This document shows positions 48,419 to 57,725 of a stretch of 64,000 nucleotides of DNA, one piece after another (position 1 is the stretch's first letter; each line of letters begins with the position of its first letter). A program made the position numbers and the translations under genes. Source of the stretch: Bacillota bacterium (lineage in GTDB: Bacteria > Bacillota > Dethiobacteria > DTU022); the NCBI GenBank assembly GCA_029782095.1, contig JAKOVL010000164.1:33347-97346 (forward strand), in the 5' to 3' direction. The notes below the pieces were generated by a model that had not been told where the DNA came from, did not search any database, and saw only the letters and a program-made list of their open reading frames with translations.

Positions 48419-50248
48419 GTGAAAAAATACCGGGTTGTTTTTAAACCGAAGGGAATAACGGTTTTTGCCGGCGCCGGGAGTACCGTCATGGAGGCGGCGC
48501 AGCAGGCGGGCCTCCCCCTGGAGGCGCTTTGCGGGGGGATGGGTAATTGCGGCAAGTGTGTTGTCCGGATTGCCGGAGGTGCGGGGAAGCCCTCGGCCGA
48601 GGAGAAAAATCACCTGGCTCCGGAAGAGCTGAAACAGGGCTACCGCTTGGCCTGCCGGGCCAAGGTGGGCGGCCACCTGGAGGTTTTCCTGCCGGATCCT
48701 TCCGAAACGAAGGCTAAGGGCTTCTTTAAAGAACCCGGTAAAGGCTTAAAGCTCCATCCTCTGGTGGAGAAAACTTATATCCGGCTAGCGCCTCCCTCCC
48801 TGGAGGACCAGGCTGCGGACAGCAGCAGGGTGCTCCAGGGTCTGGGCTTAAAGAGCCAAAACCTGCCCCCCTCCCTTTGCCGGAAGCTGCCCCGGACCCT
48901 GCGGGAGGCGGACTTTAAGGTAACACTGATCCATGACGAACGGGGGCTCCTGGGGGTTGAACCTGGAGACACCACGGCCCGAAACCTGGGGCTGGTTTTT
49001 GACCTGGGAACCACCACCCTTGCCGGCTACCTGGTTGACTTAACCAGCGGAAAACTGCTGGCCGGCGATGCCGTTCATAACAGGCAGGCGGCCCATGGGG
49101 CCGATATAATCACCCGCCTTGCCTTTGTGCGCCGGGAGAAGGACGGCTTGCAGATTTTGCACCGCGTGCTTATCGACGCTTTGAACGAACTGGTGGAGAT
49201 GCTCCTGGGAAAGGCCAACTGCCGCGGGGAAGATATTTACGCCTCCGTCGTGGTGGGGAATACCTGCATGCAGCATCTTTTCCTGGGCCTCGATCCCTCC
49301 AGCCTAGCGTATACTCCTTTTGTCCCCGTCTTGAAAGAAGGGGTGACGGTGAGCGCGGCGGAAATGGGCTTGAAACTCAACGAGGACGGGCTTGTCCATG
49401 TCCTCCCCAATATAGCCGGCTTTGTGGGCTCCGATACCGTGGCCGTGATTTTAAGCACCGGCCTGGATCGCTCCCGGGCGACAAAGCTGGCCATCGATAT
49501 CGGCACCAACGGCGAACTGGTGCTGGGCAGCAGGGAGAGGCTGCTGGCCTGTTCGGCGGCGGCAGGGCCCGCCTTTGAGGGAGCCCGGATCAGCAGCGGC
49601 ATGCGCGCCGCCCCTGGAGCTATCAACAAGGTTTTCCTCCGGGATGATATTGCCTTCTCTGTTATCGGCGGGGGAAAGCCGGAAGGAATTTGCGGTTCCG
49701 GCTTGATCGACGCCGTGGCTATTCTTTTGGAGACGGGCATCGTGAACAAGAGAGGGAAGATTCTTTCTCCCGGGGAACTGGACCCTTCCATCAGCCCGCA
49801 GTTGATCCGGCGCCTCCTGAGGCACCAGGGGGCCAACGCTTTTCTCCTGGTCCCGGCTTCCCAAACCGCCCACCGGCGGCCCATTTTAATTACCCAGGAA
49901 GATATCCGGGGTCTTCAACTAGCCAAGGGGGCGATAGCCGCCGCTATTCAAGTCCTCTGCCGCTGCTACGGCGTCCAGGCGGGGTACGTTGAAGAGGTTT
50001 TCCTGGCCGGTGCTTTCGGCAGCTATCTAAATCCGAAAAGTGCTCTTCGCATCGGCTTGATTCCTCCCGGGCTGGGGGAGAGGATAACCCCGGCCGGCAA
50101 CGCTGCCGGCGAAGGAGGCATAAAAGCCCTTCTTTCCCGCCGGGAAATTAAAAGGGCCGGGAAGCTGGCCGAGAAGGTGGAGCACGTAGAACTGGCCGCC
50201 TTTCCCGGTTTCTATGAACTTTTCGCCGCCGAGATCGATTTCCCGTAA
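48419..50248 (+). CDS. Reductive activator of corrinoid proteins (RACo/DUF4445-like)
   Basis: 609 residues from GTG (weak ribosome site). An N-terminal [2Fe-2S] ferredoxin domain (CGGMGNCGKCVVRI, then LACRA) is followed by an ASKHA ATPase fold with LGLVFDLGTTTLAGYLVDL and LAIDIGTNGELVLG, and IAGFVGSDTVAVIL. The layout is that of RACo, which uses ATP to reduce inactive Co(II) corrinoid proteins. It would serve one or both corrinoid proteins here. Gap to the UroD-type gene is 117 bases without a visible terminator. Confidence 0.93.
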   Translation: MKKYRVVFKPKGITVFAGAGSTVMEAAQQAGLPLEALCGGMGNCGKCVVRIAGGAGKPSAEEKNHLAPEELKQGYRLACRAKVGGHLEVFLPDPSETKAKGFFKEPGKGLKLHPLVEKTYIRLAPPSLEDQAADSSRVLQGLGLKSQNLPPSLCRKLPRTLREADFKVTLIHDERGLLGVEPGDTTARNLGLVFDLGTTTLAGYLVDLTSGKLLAGDAVHNRQAAHGADIITRLAFVRREKDGLQILHRVLIDALNELVEMLLGKANCRGEDIYASVVVGNTCMQHLFLGLDPSSLAYTPFVPVLKEGVTVSAAEMGLKLNEDGLVHVLPNIAGFVGSDTVAVILSTGLDRSRATKLAIDIGTNGELVLGSRERLLACSAAAGPAFEGARISSGMRAAPGAINKVFLRDDIAFSVIGGGKPEGICGSGLIDAVAILLETGIVNKRGKILSPGELDPSISPQLIRRLLRHQGANAFLLVPASQTAHRRPILITQEDIRGLQLAKGAIAAAIQVLCRCYGVQAGYVEEVFLAGAFGSYLNPKSALRIGLIPPGLGERITPAGNAAGEGGIKALLSRREIKRAGKLAEKVEHVELAAFPGFYELFAAEIDFP

Positions 50249-50322
50249 ATGAATCGGCCAAATTAAGGCCAAAAGCCTTTAACATCTTCTCATAATCATG
50301 GAAAGAAAAAGGAGCGTCGCTT

Positions 50323-51177
50323 ATGGCCAACACCATTTTGAAAGGAACCGATACGGAGATCCTCCTGAACTCCGATGGTCCTACATATGTAATCGGCGAA
50401 CGGATCAATCCCACGGGAAGGCCGCTCCTGGCGGAAGCCTTAAAGCGGGGAGAACTGGAGGTTGTTGAAAGAGAAGCCTTGAAACAGAAAGAAGAGGGAG
50501 CATCCCTAATCGACGTAAACGTGGGCGCTCCGGGGGTGGACGAGCTGGAGGTGCTTCCCCGGGCGGTGAAACTGGCCGCCGAGGCTACGGGGCTCCCCGT
50601 GGTGATCGATTCCTCCAATCCGGCTGCCATCAGGGCGGCCCTGGAAGTTTGTCCGGGGCGGCCGCTGATCAACAGCATAACGGCTGAGAAAGAGTCCCTG
50701 GAGGCGATACTCCCCCTGGCGGTGGAATACCAGGTTCCCGTAATCGCCCTCTGTTTTGATCAACGAGGAATCCTCATGAACTCCCAAGAGAGGGTGGAGG
50801 TGGCCCGTAAAATCTACCAGGCGGCCCTGGAGGCGGGCCTCAGCGGCGACGATCTTATCTTCGACCCCCTGGTAACCACGGTAGCGACAAACTCCCAGGC
50901 GGCCCGGACAAGCCTGGATACGGCGGAAGCGATTCGCCGGGAACTGGGAAGCAACCTGACCATGGGAGCCAGCAATATCTCCTTCGGATTGCCCATGCGG
51001 GAGGTGCTCAACAACAGCTTCCTGGCCCTGGCCATTTATCACGGGGTAAACCTGCCCATCATGAACCCGGGGCGGAAGGGAGCCATGGCCGCGGTAAAGA
51101 GCGCCGACCTGCTTCGCGGCTGCGACAACTACGCCATGAACTACATCCGCTATTACCGCCGGCACATGGTGAACTAA
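50323..51177 (+). CDS. Methyltetrahydrofolate:corrinoid methyltransferase
   Basis: 284 residues after AGGAGCG. Pterin-binding TIM barrel with VIGERINPTGRPLLAEAL, IDVNVGAPGVDE, VVIDSSNPAAIRAAL, SITAEKESLE and GASNISFGLPMREVLNNSFLALA, all typical of AcsE/MtvA/MtgA-type enzymes. It connects the corrinoid protein to the tetrahydrofolate pool, so the cluster can feed methyl groups into (or draw them from) the Wood-Ljungdahl pathway. Its stop overlaps the end of the convergent glycosidase by 4 bases. Confidence 0.93.
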   Translation: MANTILKGTDTEILLNSDGPTYVIGERINPTGRPLLAEALKRGELEVVEREALKQKEEGASLIDVNVGAPGVDELEVLPRAVKLAAEATGLPVVIDSSNPAAIRAALEVCPGRPLINSITAEKESLEAILPLAVEYQVPVIALCFDQRGILMNSQERVEVARKIYQAALEAGLSGDDLIFDPLVTTVATNSQAARTSLDTAEAIRRELGSNLTMGASNISFGLPMREVLNNSFLALAIYHGVNLPIMNPGRKGAMAAVKSADLLRGCDNYAMNYIRYYRRHMVN

Positions 51178-53996
51178 ATTTCAAAACGCAAGCTGAATAT
51201 CTGCCAGGGCCGCAGCCGGACCCGGACTCCCTCGGGAGATGCGGGCAGGGGCGCCCCCACCGGTTCTTCCAGAAGATTGGCCGGAAGAGCTTCCCGGTAG
51301 GCAAAGCCCGTCTTGACTACGGCCTCCTGCTCCTCCGGGCTGCAGTTAAAAAACCTGGCGATAAGGGCCTCGCCGTCATCCGCCTTTTTTATACAGCTTA
51401 ACTCCATCTCCTCCGGCTCCAGGGTGAGGAGGGAATGCTTTGCCGGGAGCCGGCCCTCCTTGCGGCCGGTTATCGTGCTTACGGGAGGGGCGTTGATTAA
51501 TCCCGCCAGCTTTTTGATCTTCGCTTCCTGCCAGCTTCCCCGGTGGGGAACCAGGGTATAACTGCATTTGTGCAGCCCCAGGCACTGTCCTTCCGGTGTC
51601 TCCACGGCGGGTCCCGCATGGCCGGGACGATTGTGGAGATCATCCCGGGAGAGCCAGCCCACGGAACGCAGCAGGGTCAGGGCAATCTCAGAGCCCCGGC
51701 TTCCTTTCCCCGTCATAACTTCGTACTCGGGCAGTCCCCGGTTGATCAGGGCAAGGCCAAATTCCCCGTTGTCGATGCTGACAAACTGCTTCTGGGGGGC
51801 CAGGCCGTCGGGCTTCTCCGCCCAGCCGCTGTAGTCTCCCGGCGGCGGCTGGATGGAGCGCCGGATTACCGAGAAGTGGCCGTCGGCATGGCATTCCGCC
51901 ACCTTGAAGGGGGCGGAAAAGTGAACCCGGAGGCGGTGGTCCAGGGCCCGGTTGTCGATAACGGTTTCGAAGTGAACTCCCGGCCAATTGCTTATCAGGC
52001 TTACGATAGTAGTGATCCGGCAGTCTACTTTTTTGCGGGAGCGGCTTTCCCGGGTGGGGGAAAGGGAGGCGGGCAGCCGGTAGGTGCGGGTTATGCGCAC
52101 CGAGGCCCGTACCGGCCCCGTTTCCGTCACCTCGAAGCGCACCTTTTTTAGACCCCGCACGGGACTGTCCACCAGGGTGTCCTTTTCGGGGGCCGTAAAG
52201 GTATAGAGGTCTCCCCGGTCGCCGCCGTCCACCAGGCGGTGGAGGTTGGGCAGCACCCTTCCCGTTTCCTTATCCAGCAGATTAAGGGTGCCGTCAGAAT
52301 TGAAAGTAATCCGGTAAAAGCTGTTTTCCAGCTCCCCGGTGGATACCTTTAAATCGGTGGGGGGAGGGGGAGGACTCCCGGAGCCGGCGGGGATGTAGCC
52401 GCGCCAGCCGCAGCCGGGGAGATCCCGGGCCAAAAAGAGGCCGCGCTCCACGCCCTGGCGGGCCACAACTAGAACCTTCTTGACGCCTTTTTCCCCCAGC
52501 TTCTTCCGGGCCTTCTCTTTCCAGGCCTCCAGGTCCAGTTCGCCCACCGGGCTGTTCCCCATGATCAGGTCTATTTTCAACAGGCCCTCCTGGTCGGGCC
52601 CGCTTATTTTTACCCCGTTGAGATATAAGCCTTGAAATTCTCTCCCGCTAATCAGCCCCATGGCCGCCTTGACCTGCAGCGGGGAGAGGATGGCATTCAA
52701 ATACACGTCGCTGCCGCTGCCCAGGGGCTGCCAGGGGATGATCCGGCCTTTCTCGTCAGCCAGGGCGGTCACCACCGCTTCTCCCATATCGGGAAGTTCC
52801 GCTTCCACCAGGGCGGTAACGGACTGCGGGTGGGGGTTAAAAACAAGCAGACCGGCCTCCCCGGGGAACCAGGAACTGTCGATATGCCCGCCCAGGCGGG
52901 CCAGGCTCTCCTCCCGGACCAGGGTGGCAATCTGCTCCCCCTGGTCGTAGCGGGACTCCATCTCCCGGTGCACCTGGTCGTTGCTGCAGCCGCAAATGCT
53001 GTCGTGGGGCTGGTTCATCAGCAACTGGCGCCAGCATTCCCTTAGAAAGCCCCCGGGATAAGGCTCCCCCTGCAGCCAGGACCATGCGGAGAGGGGTTCG
53101 GCGTACTTCTCCAGCAGGATCTCCAAGTCGTGGTTCCTCCGCTTTTGGTGAAGCCGGGAGGAGGAGCAACTGACCAGGAGGGGAGCTCGTTCCCCGGAGC
53201 GGAGTTCCCCGCGAAGGTGGGAAAAGCGCGGGCTGCTGTTTTTAATGTGTTCGATGTATAAGGGGAGGGAGGAGATCTCCAGCTTCATGTCGGCCAGCTT
53301 CCCCGCCTCCTCCAGTATCCCGGGAAGTTCAGGCTGGGGCATGAAGTGATCGGCACCGTTCATGAGCAGCAGCGCCTTCGCTGAAAGAAAAGGGCGCTGC
53401 CTTTCCAGCAGTTCGGGAATATATTCCGCCAGGGCCTGGGCGTCGGTGGGGAGCGCGGCGCCATTACTGTAAGAGTCCACCAGGTAGATGGTCAGGACGC
53501 TGCTCCCGTCGGGGGCCTCCCAGGTAAACTGGGCATCGCGGCTTTGAGTGCCGACCCCTCTCCAGAGCACCGCCGTGTCCAGGCCGCATCCTTGAAAAAT
53601 TTGGGGCAGCTGGGCGATATGTCCGAACTGGTCCGGAACGTAGCCCACCATCATTGTTTTGCCGAAGGAGGCGCAGAGCTCCATCCCTTTTTTAAGGTTG
53701 CGCAGGAGCGATTCACCGCTGACCAGGAATTCATCGGGCAAAATGTACCAGGGGCCGATGAGCAGGCGGCCTTCCCGGACCAATTTTTCAATACGCGGGC
53801 GCGCCTCGGGCTTGATCTCCAGGTAGTCTTCCAGGACAATGGCCTGTCCGTCCAGGGTGAAGTACTTAAAATCGGGATCCCTTTCCAGGATCTCCAGCAC
53901 CTGATCCACCAGCTTGACCAGCTTGAAGCGAAACTGCTGGAAAGTAAGGTACCACTCCCGGTCCCAGTGGGAATGGGGGACGATAAAGACGCGCAT
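51174..53996 (-). CDS. Glycoside hydrolase family 38 alpha-mannosidase
   Basis: 940 residues. The N-terminal GH38 catalytic domain begins FIVPHSHWDREWYLTFQQFR (zinc His/Asp), with VGYVPDQFGHIAQLPQI and NQPHDSICGCSNDQVHREM further on. The middle three-helix bundle and large C-terminal beta domain (NSFYRITFNSDGTLNLLDKETG, TETGPVRASVRI) are typical, and the length fits MngB-like enzymes. It would cleave alpha-mannosides or mannosylglycerate-type solutes in the cytoplasm; no signal peptide is present. It stands alone, without transporter or phosphotransferase genes, so its physiological substrate is unclear. Confidence 0.93.
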   Translation of the reverse strand: MRVFIVPHSHWDREWYLTFQQFRFKLVKLVDQVLEILERDPDFKYFTLDGQAIVLEDYLEIKPEARPRIEKLVREGRLLIGPWYILPDEFLVSGESLLRNLKKGMELCASFGKTMMVGYVPDQFGHIAQLPQIFQGCGLDTAVLWRGVGTQSRDAQFTWEAPDGSSVLTIYLVDSYSNGAALPTDAQALAEYIPELLERQRPFLSAKALLLMNGADHFMPQPELPGILEEAGKLADMKLEISSLPLYIEHIKNSSPRFSHLRGELRSGERAPLLVSCSSSRLHQKRRNHDLEILLEKYAEPLSAWSWLQGEPYPGGFLRECWRQLLMNQPHDSICGCSNDQVHREMESRYDQGEQIATLVREESLARLGGHIDSSWFPGEAGLLVFNPHPQSVTALVEAELPDMGEAVVTALADEKGRIIPWQPLGSGSDVYLNAILSPLQVKAAMGLISGREFQGLYLNGVKISGPDQEGLLKIDLIMGNSPVGELDLEAWKEKARKKLGEKGVKKVLVVARQGVERGLFLARDLPGCGWRGYIPAGSGSPPPPPTDLKVSTGELENSFYRITFNSDGTLNLLDKETGRVLPNLHRLVDGGDRGDLYTFTAPEKDTLVDSPVRGLKKVRFEVTETGPVRASVRITRTYRLPASLSPTRESRSRKKVDCRITTIVSLISNWPGVHFETVIDNRALDHRLRVHFSAPFKVAECHADGHFSVIRRSIQPPPGDYSGWAEKPDGLAPQKQFVSIDNGEFGLALINRGLPEYEVMTGKGSRGSEIALTLLRSVGWLSRDDLHNRPGHAGPAVETPEGQCLGLHKCSYTLVPHRGSWQEAKIKKLAGLINAPPVSTITGRKEGRLPAKHSLLTLEPEEMELSCIKKADDGEALIARFFNCSPEEQEAVVKTGFAYREALPANLLEEPVGAPLPASPEGVRVRLRPWQIFSLRFEI

Positions 53997-54047
53997 CTTC
54001 CATAAACCTCCCTTTAAAAGCCTGCAGGCAGCCCTCCAATAACGGCA

Positions 54048-54087
54048 GGGAGGCCGAAGCGCTTTGCGGCTCCCGGCCTCCCCTTTA
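54048..54087 (-). terminator. Hairpin between the PAP2 and GH38 genes
   Basis: GGGAGGCCG (54048-54056) pairs with CGGCCTCCC (54074-54082). The T-run (CTTTA) is better on the plus strand, so termination of the leftward PAP2 transcript is plausible but uncertain. Confidence 0.4.
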
Positions 54088-54095
54088 TACCTTTA

Positions 54096-55106
54096 CTAGG
54101 CTTCCTGGCGAGGAGTCAGCTTCAGCGCCACAAAGAGGGAAGGGGCCAGCAGGGTGACCCAGAGGCCGCCCAGAGCATAGCGGGCAAAACCGACCATTTT
54201 GGCGGCAAAGCCGGCATCAGGCCCTCCGGAAGGAAGAATACTGCTCAGGCCGACTACAATTCCGAAAAAGACCGCCAAGCCCAGGATTACTTTAATTATC
54301 TGCCGGGGCAGGCTGGTGGCCGTTGCCGACCGCACCTTGTTTATTTCAATGACGTAGCCGAAGGAGGCGCCCGCCAGAAAACCAAGCAGCTTGGGAGGAT
54401 CCGCCCCGGGCATAACCGCCGTCAAAATTACCGGCAGGGCCACAGAAAAGACTAGCAGCAAAGGCATGGAAAACTTCTCCGCCCACTTATGGCGAACAAA
54501 AAGGTGGTTCAGCCAGATATAGAGCAGCAGGAAGGGGAGCCCCAGGGCTATCCCTCCCAGGATGTCGCCGGGAAAATGGTAGCCTAAAACCAGGCGGGAG
54601 AAGCCGATGAAGGCGATGAGGATCACGGCCAGGATCCAGAACCAGGTTTTTTTAATCCGCACCGCCAGGTAGCCCCATACAGTCACGGCAGTGAGGGTGT
54701 GGCCGCTGGGAAAGGCCCAGCTGTTGGGAGGGTGAACCACCCCTTCCAGGGAAGGACGGGGGAGAAGGGTCAAATCTTTGATCAGGCCGCTGTAAAGGCC
54801 CGAGGTCAACAGAAGGAAGGCGGTCCAGAAGCCCAGGGGTTTGCTGGCGCACCAGATTATGATTCCAAAAAAGATCATGAAAAATTGATCATCGCCAAGG
54901 AAAGTGAAAACCCGGAAGATGAAATCCACGGGGGCGCTGCGCCATTCCTGCAGAAACAGGAGGAAATCGTGGCTGCGGGTCTCTTCCCAACAGAAAAACA
55001 GAATGAGAGCACAGGCGGCGACAATGAGCCAGCAGACCAGCAGCCATAACTTTTCCCGCTTCGGATACGCAGAGAAGTAAGGTTTGATTAAAGGAGATAA
55101 TTGCAT
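54096..55106 (-). CDS. PAP2-family membrane phosphatase
   Basis: 336 residues from ATG 55106, preferred over ATG 55115 because GAAGGGA lies at the right distance. The three PAP2 motifs are present: KDLTLLPRP, PSGHTLTAVTVWG and SRLVLGYHFPGDILGG. About eight membrane helices; the C-terminal third adds four more helices than the basic family. It probably dephosphorylates undecaprenyl diphosphate or phosphatidic acid at the outer membrane face. Its leader region carries the 98-bp tandem repeats (55300-55502). Confidence 0.9.
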   Translation of the reverse strand: MQLSPLIKPYFSAYPKREKLWLLVCWLIVAACALILFFCWEETRSHDFLLFLQEWRSAPVDFIFRVFTFLGDDQFFMIFFGIIIWCASKPLGFWTAFLLLTSGLYSGLIKDLTLLPRPSLEGVVHPPNSWAFPSGHTLTAVTVWGYLAVRIKKTWFWILAVILIAFIGFSRLVLGYHFPGDILGGIALGLPFLLLYIWLNHLFVRHKWAEKFSMPLLLVFSVALPVILTAVMPGADPPKLLGFLAGASFGYVIEINKVRSATATSLPRQIIKVILGLAVFFGIVVGLSSILPSGGPDAGFAAKMVGFARYALGGLWVTLLAPSLFVALKLTPRQEA

Positions 55107-55299
55107 ATTTATCATTCCCTTCTCACGAATGGTGCCTTTATTGCAAAAGGCGTTTCAAATAACAGTATTCGGTTAACAAGATTATTTTTCCTGCCCTTGG
55201 GCTCCAGGAGAAGAGGAAGCTGCAGCTTCAAATTTTTAGCTCAGTTCAAAGACCGCTGGAAGCGCTGTTATGTAAAAAAACCTGCAAAAGAAGGCAGTT

Positions 55300-55502
55300 A
55301 ACGGTCAGAGCTTCAGGACCGGAAATAGTGCTCGCTTGCCGTGACTCAGTAAGGGGAGTCGCGGCCGTTTGAAATTCGTCCCTGCGCTGAAGGCGTCGAA
55401 CGGCAGATCTTCAGAACCGGAAATAGTGCTCGTTTGCCGTGCATCCTTTAAAGGGGAGATGCGGCAGCTCGGAACTTCATTCCTGCGGTGAAAACGACGC
55501 TG
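55300..55502. repeat. Two tandem copies of a structured 98-bp element
   Basis: Copy 1 is 55300-55398, copy 2 about 55399-55502. GGAAATAGTGCTCG at 55321 recurs exactly 98 bases later. In copy 1 GCCGTGACTC (55338-55347) pairs with GAGTCGCGGC (55356-55365); in copy 2 the matching stem is GCATC (55441-55445) with GATGC (55458-55462), extended by TGCC/GGCA. Stem bases differ between copies but pairing is kept, while flanking single-stranded words (AGTGCTCG, AAGGGGAG, CCTGCG) are conserved. This indicates an RNA or structured repeat under selection. The coding-like minus frame here is not a gene. Confidence 0.75.
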
Positions 55503-55557
55503 GCCGGGCCTTCTTTGAAGGGAGGAAGTGACCCCCAAAATTCAGTTCGGGAGAATG

Positions 55558-55602
55558 AAAAGGGACTGCCTCGGTTGTCGCCGCAGCAGCCCCTTTTAGA
55601 GG
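55558..55602 (-). terminator. Terminator of the enoate-reductase-type gene
   Basis: On the minus strand AAAAGGGGCTGC and GCAGTCCCTTTT form a long stem with a 16-base loop, followed by CATTCTCC; about 30 bases beyond the stop codon. Confidence 0.65.
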
Positions 55603-55632
55603 ACCGGGGATATGGCCCACGACTTTTCGCTA

Positions 55633-57699
55633 CTACAGCTTTGCTACCGCTTCGTAGGCGGAGGCGGTGGCGTCGGCGATCCGGCCGGGCCGGGAGGCGT
55701 CGCCGATAAGGAAGAGCCTGTCGAACCTGTCCTTAAGCTCGTTGTAAAGGGCCTGGCTGGGTTTTACGCCTACAGACAACAAGACCTTCTCCGTCGGGAT
55801 GGACCTGGTTTTTCCTCCGCGGGTGGGTTCAATAACGATCCGGTCCCGATCCACCTTAACCAGCTTGTGCCCGGTAATAATCTCCACGCCGTGTTCTTTT
55901 AAAACGGGCATAATATCGTCCACGTGCTGCATCCAGGTTCCCGGAGCCACGGTGTCGGCCATCTCGACCACGGTCACCTTCTTGCCCTGCTTGGCCAGGA
56001 TGGCCGCCGTTTCCAGGCCGGTCATCCCCGAGCCTATAACCGCTGCCGTTTTCACGGGCAGGGGCTCCTTGCCGTATATATCCGTGGCGGCGCAGACATT
56101 GGGTCCATCGGTGCCGGGTATGGAGGCGGGTATAATGGGTTCGCCTCCGGTAGCAATGATTACCGCGTAGGGATTGTATTCCTTAATCTTTTCATAAGTG
56201 GCCGGGGTATTGTATTTAATCTCCGCCCCGTGGAGCCTGGCGCTGTACTCCAGGTCTTCGATGCACCATCCGATCCGGGATTTGGATTCGTTCAGGGCGG
56301 CGGTGGCGACCTGCCCTCCCGGGACGCTCTCCTTTTCCAGGACTACCGGCTTGAAACCTCGCCTGCCGGCCAGCTCCGCCGCCATCAAGCCGGCGGGACC
56401 GGCTCCCACGATTACCACGGTCCGCCCATTGCCGTTCTTGGGCAGCTCCACCTTCTCCTTGCCTACATGAGGGTTGACAGCGCACTGCCCGTGTCCGCCG
56501 ATATAGGCATTATCCTGCATGCTTTGGATGCAGTAGAGGCAGCAGATGCATCTCTTGATCTCTTTTTCCCGGCCTTCCTTAACCTTGTTGGCCCAGTGAG
56601 GGTCGGCGATATGGGGGCGGCCCAGGGAGATCATATCCTGGCAGCCTTCTTCAATCTGCCGGACGGCCTGCTCCGGACTTCTGATCAAGTTGGCGGCAAT
56701 GACCGGTATATTTACCTTCTCCTTTACCGCTTTGGCCATATATTTTCTCCAGCCCAGGGGGAAGGAGGCCGGTTCCAGCCAGTAGTTAAAGGCATCATAA
56801 CCGGCGCTGGATACGTCGATGGCGTCCACGCCGGCCTTCTCCAGGGCCACCGCCATCCTGACTCCTTCTTCCAGGCCGTAGCCGGTGCCGGGCCTGCCGA
56901 CCTTGTCGTAGCACTCGTCGACGGTCAGACGGACCACGATGGGGAAGTCGCCGCATCTCTGCCGGATGCCTTTCACGATATCCAGCAGGAAGCGCATCCG
57001 GTTCTCAAAGCTTCCGCCGTATTCATCGGTGCGCCGGTTGGTATGGGGGCTTAAGAACTGTTGAATCAGGTAGCCGTGGGAAGCATGCAGCATGACGCCG
57101 TCGCACCCGGCCTTCATAACCCGCTCGGCGCCGTTGACAAATTGTTCGATGAGTTCCTTTATTTCCTGGTGGCGCAGGGCCCTTATCCTGCCGCCGGCAA
57201 AATATGCGGGCTCCACCTTGGAGGGGGCTACCGAGGAGAGAACCAGGTTGTTCTTGATCATGTATCTTCCCACGCCCGGGGCAATCTTGTAAAGCAGGTC
57301 TGTGTAGCCCTTCCAGACCCGGTTGATTTTTATGGATAAGGGTACCGTGCCGATGAGAAGACCGATGTTCTGCCTTCCGGGGTGGTGGAGCTGGACAAAA
57401 ACCTTGGCTCCATGTTTATGAATCCGGTCCGCCAGCTTTTTCAAGGACTCCACATGGTAGTCCTGGCTGGCCGCCAGTTGGGCAAAGGCACCGGCACCGG
57501 TAACGTCATTGATGCGGGTGATCTCGGTAAAGATTAATCCCGTGCCTCCCTTGGCCCGCTCTTCGTAGTAGTCCAGCATTTTCTCCGTTGCGGTACCGTC
57601 CAGCACCCCGAACCCCATCAGCATCGGGGCCATGGCAATGCGATTCTTGATTTCACATTTTCCGATTTTAATTGGTTCAAACAATTTTTCGTAGCTCAT
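55633..57699 (-). CDS. Enoate-reductase-type Fe-S flavoenzyme (OYE plus FAD/NAD domain)
   Basis: 688 residues after AGGAGGACC. N-terminal old-yellow-enzyme barrel (KIGKCEIKNRIAMAPML, VFVQLHHPGRQN, HASHGYLIQQFLSPHTNRRTDEYGGS), 4Fe-4S ligands in CICCLYCIQSM ... GQCAVNP, then FAD (VVIVGAGPAGLMAAELAGRRG) and NAD (VIGSGMTGLETAAILAKQGKKV) binding sites. Layout of 2-enoate reductase, 2,4-dienoyl-CoA reductase and BaiCD/BaiH. It reduces activated C=C bonds. One transcription unit with no partner gene; a widely spaced perfect inverted repeat lies upstream (57726-57802). Confidence 0.94.
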   Translation of the reverse strand: MSYEKLFEPIKIGKCEIKNRIAMAPMLMGFGVLDGTATEKMLDYYEERAKGGTGLIFTEITRINDVTGAGAFAQLAASQDYHVESLKKLADRIHKHGAKVFVQLHHPGRQNIGLLIGTVPLSIKINRVWKGYTDLLYKIAPGVGRYMIKNNLVLSSVAPSKVEPAYFAGGRIRALRHQEIKELIEQFVNGAERVMKAGCDGVMLHASHGYLIQQFLSPHTNRRTDEYGGSFENRMRFLLDIVKGIRQRCGDFPIVVRLTVDECYDKVGRPGTGYGLEEGVRMAVALEKAGVDAIDVSSAGYDAFNYWLEPASFPLGWRKYMAKAVKEKVNIPVIAANLIRSPEQAVRQIEEGCQDMISLGRPHIADPHWANKVKEGREKEIKRCICCLYCIQSMQDNAYIGGHGQCAVNPHVGKEKVELPKNGNGRTVVIVGAGPAGLMAAELAGRRGFKPVVLEKESVPGGQVATAALNESKSRIGWCIEDLEYSARLHGAEIKYNTPATYEKIKEYNPYAVIIATGGEPIIPASIPGTDGPNVCAATDIYGKEPLPVKTAAVIGSGMTGLETAAILAKQGKKVTVVEMADTVAPGTWMQHVDDIMPVLKEHGVEIITGHKLVKVDRDRIVIEPTRGGKTRSIPTEKVLLSVGVKPSQALYNELKDRFDRLFLIGDASRPGRIADATASAYEAVAKL

Positions 57700-57725
57700 A
57701 CCGGTCCTCCTTATGTCTCCTTGTG

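Noticed and set aside
55300..55502. CRISPR array
   Set aside because: Only two copies, a 98-base period, no short identical repeats with unique spacers and no cas genes.
55305..55538. 77-codon minus-strand gene over the tandem elements
   Set aside because: The sequence similarity follows the 98-bp structured repeat rather than codons, and no ribosome site precedes the frame.
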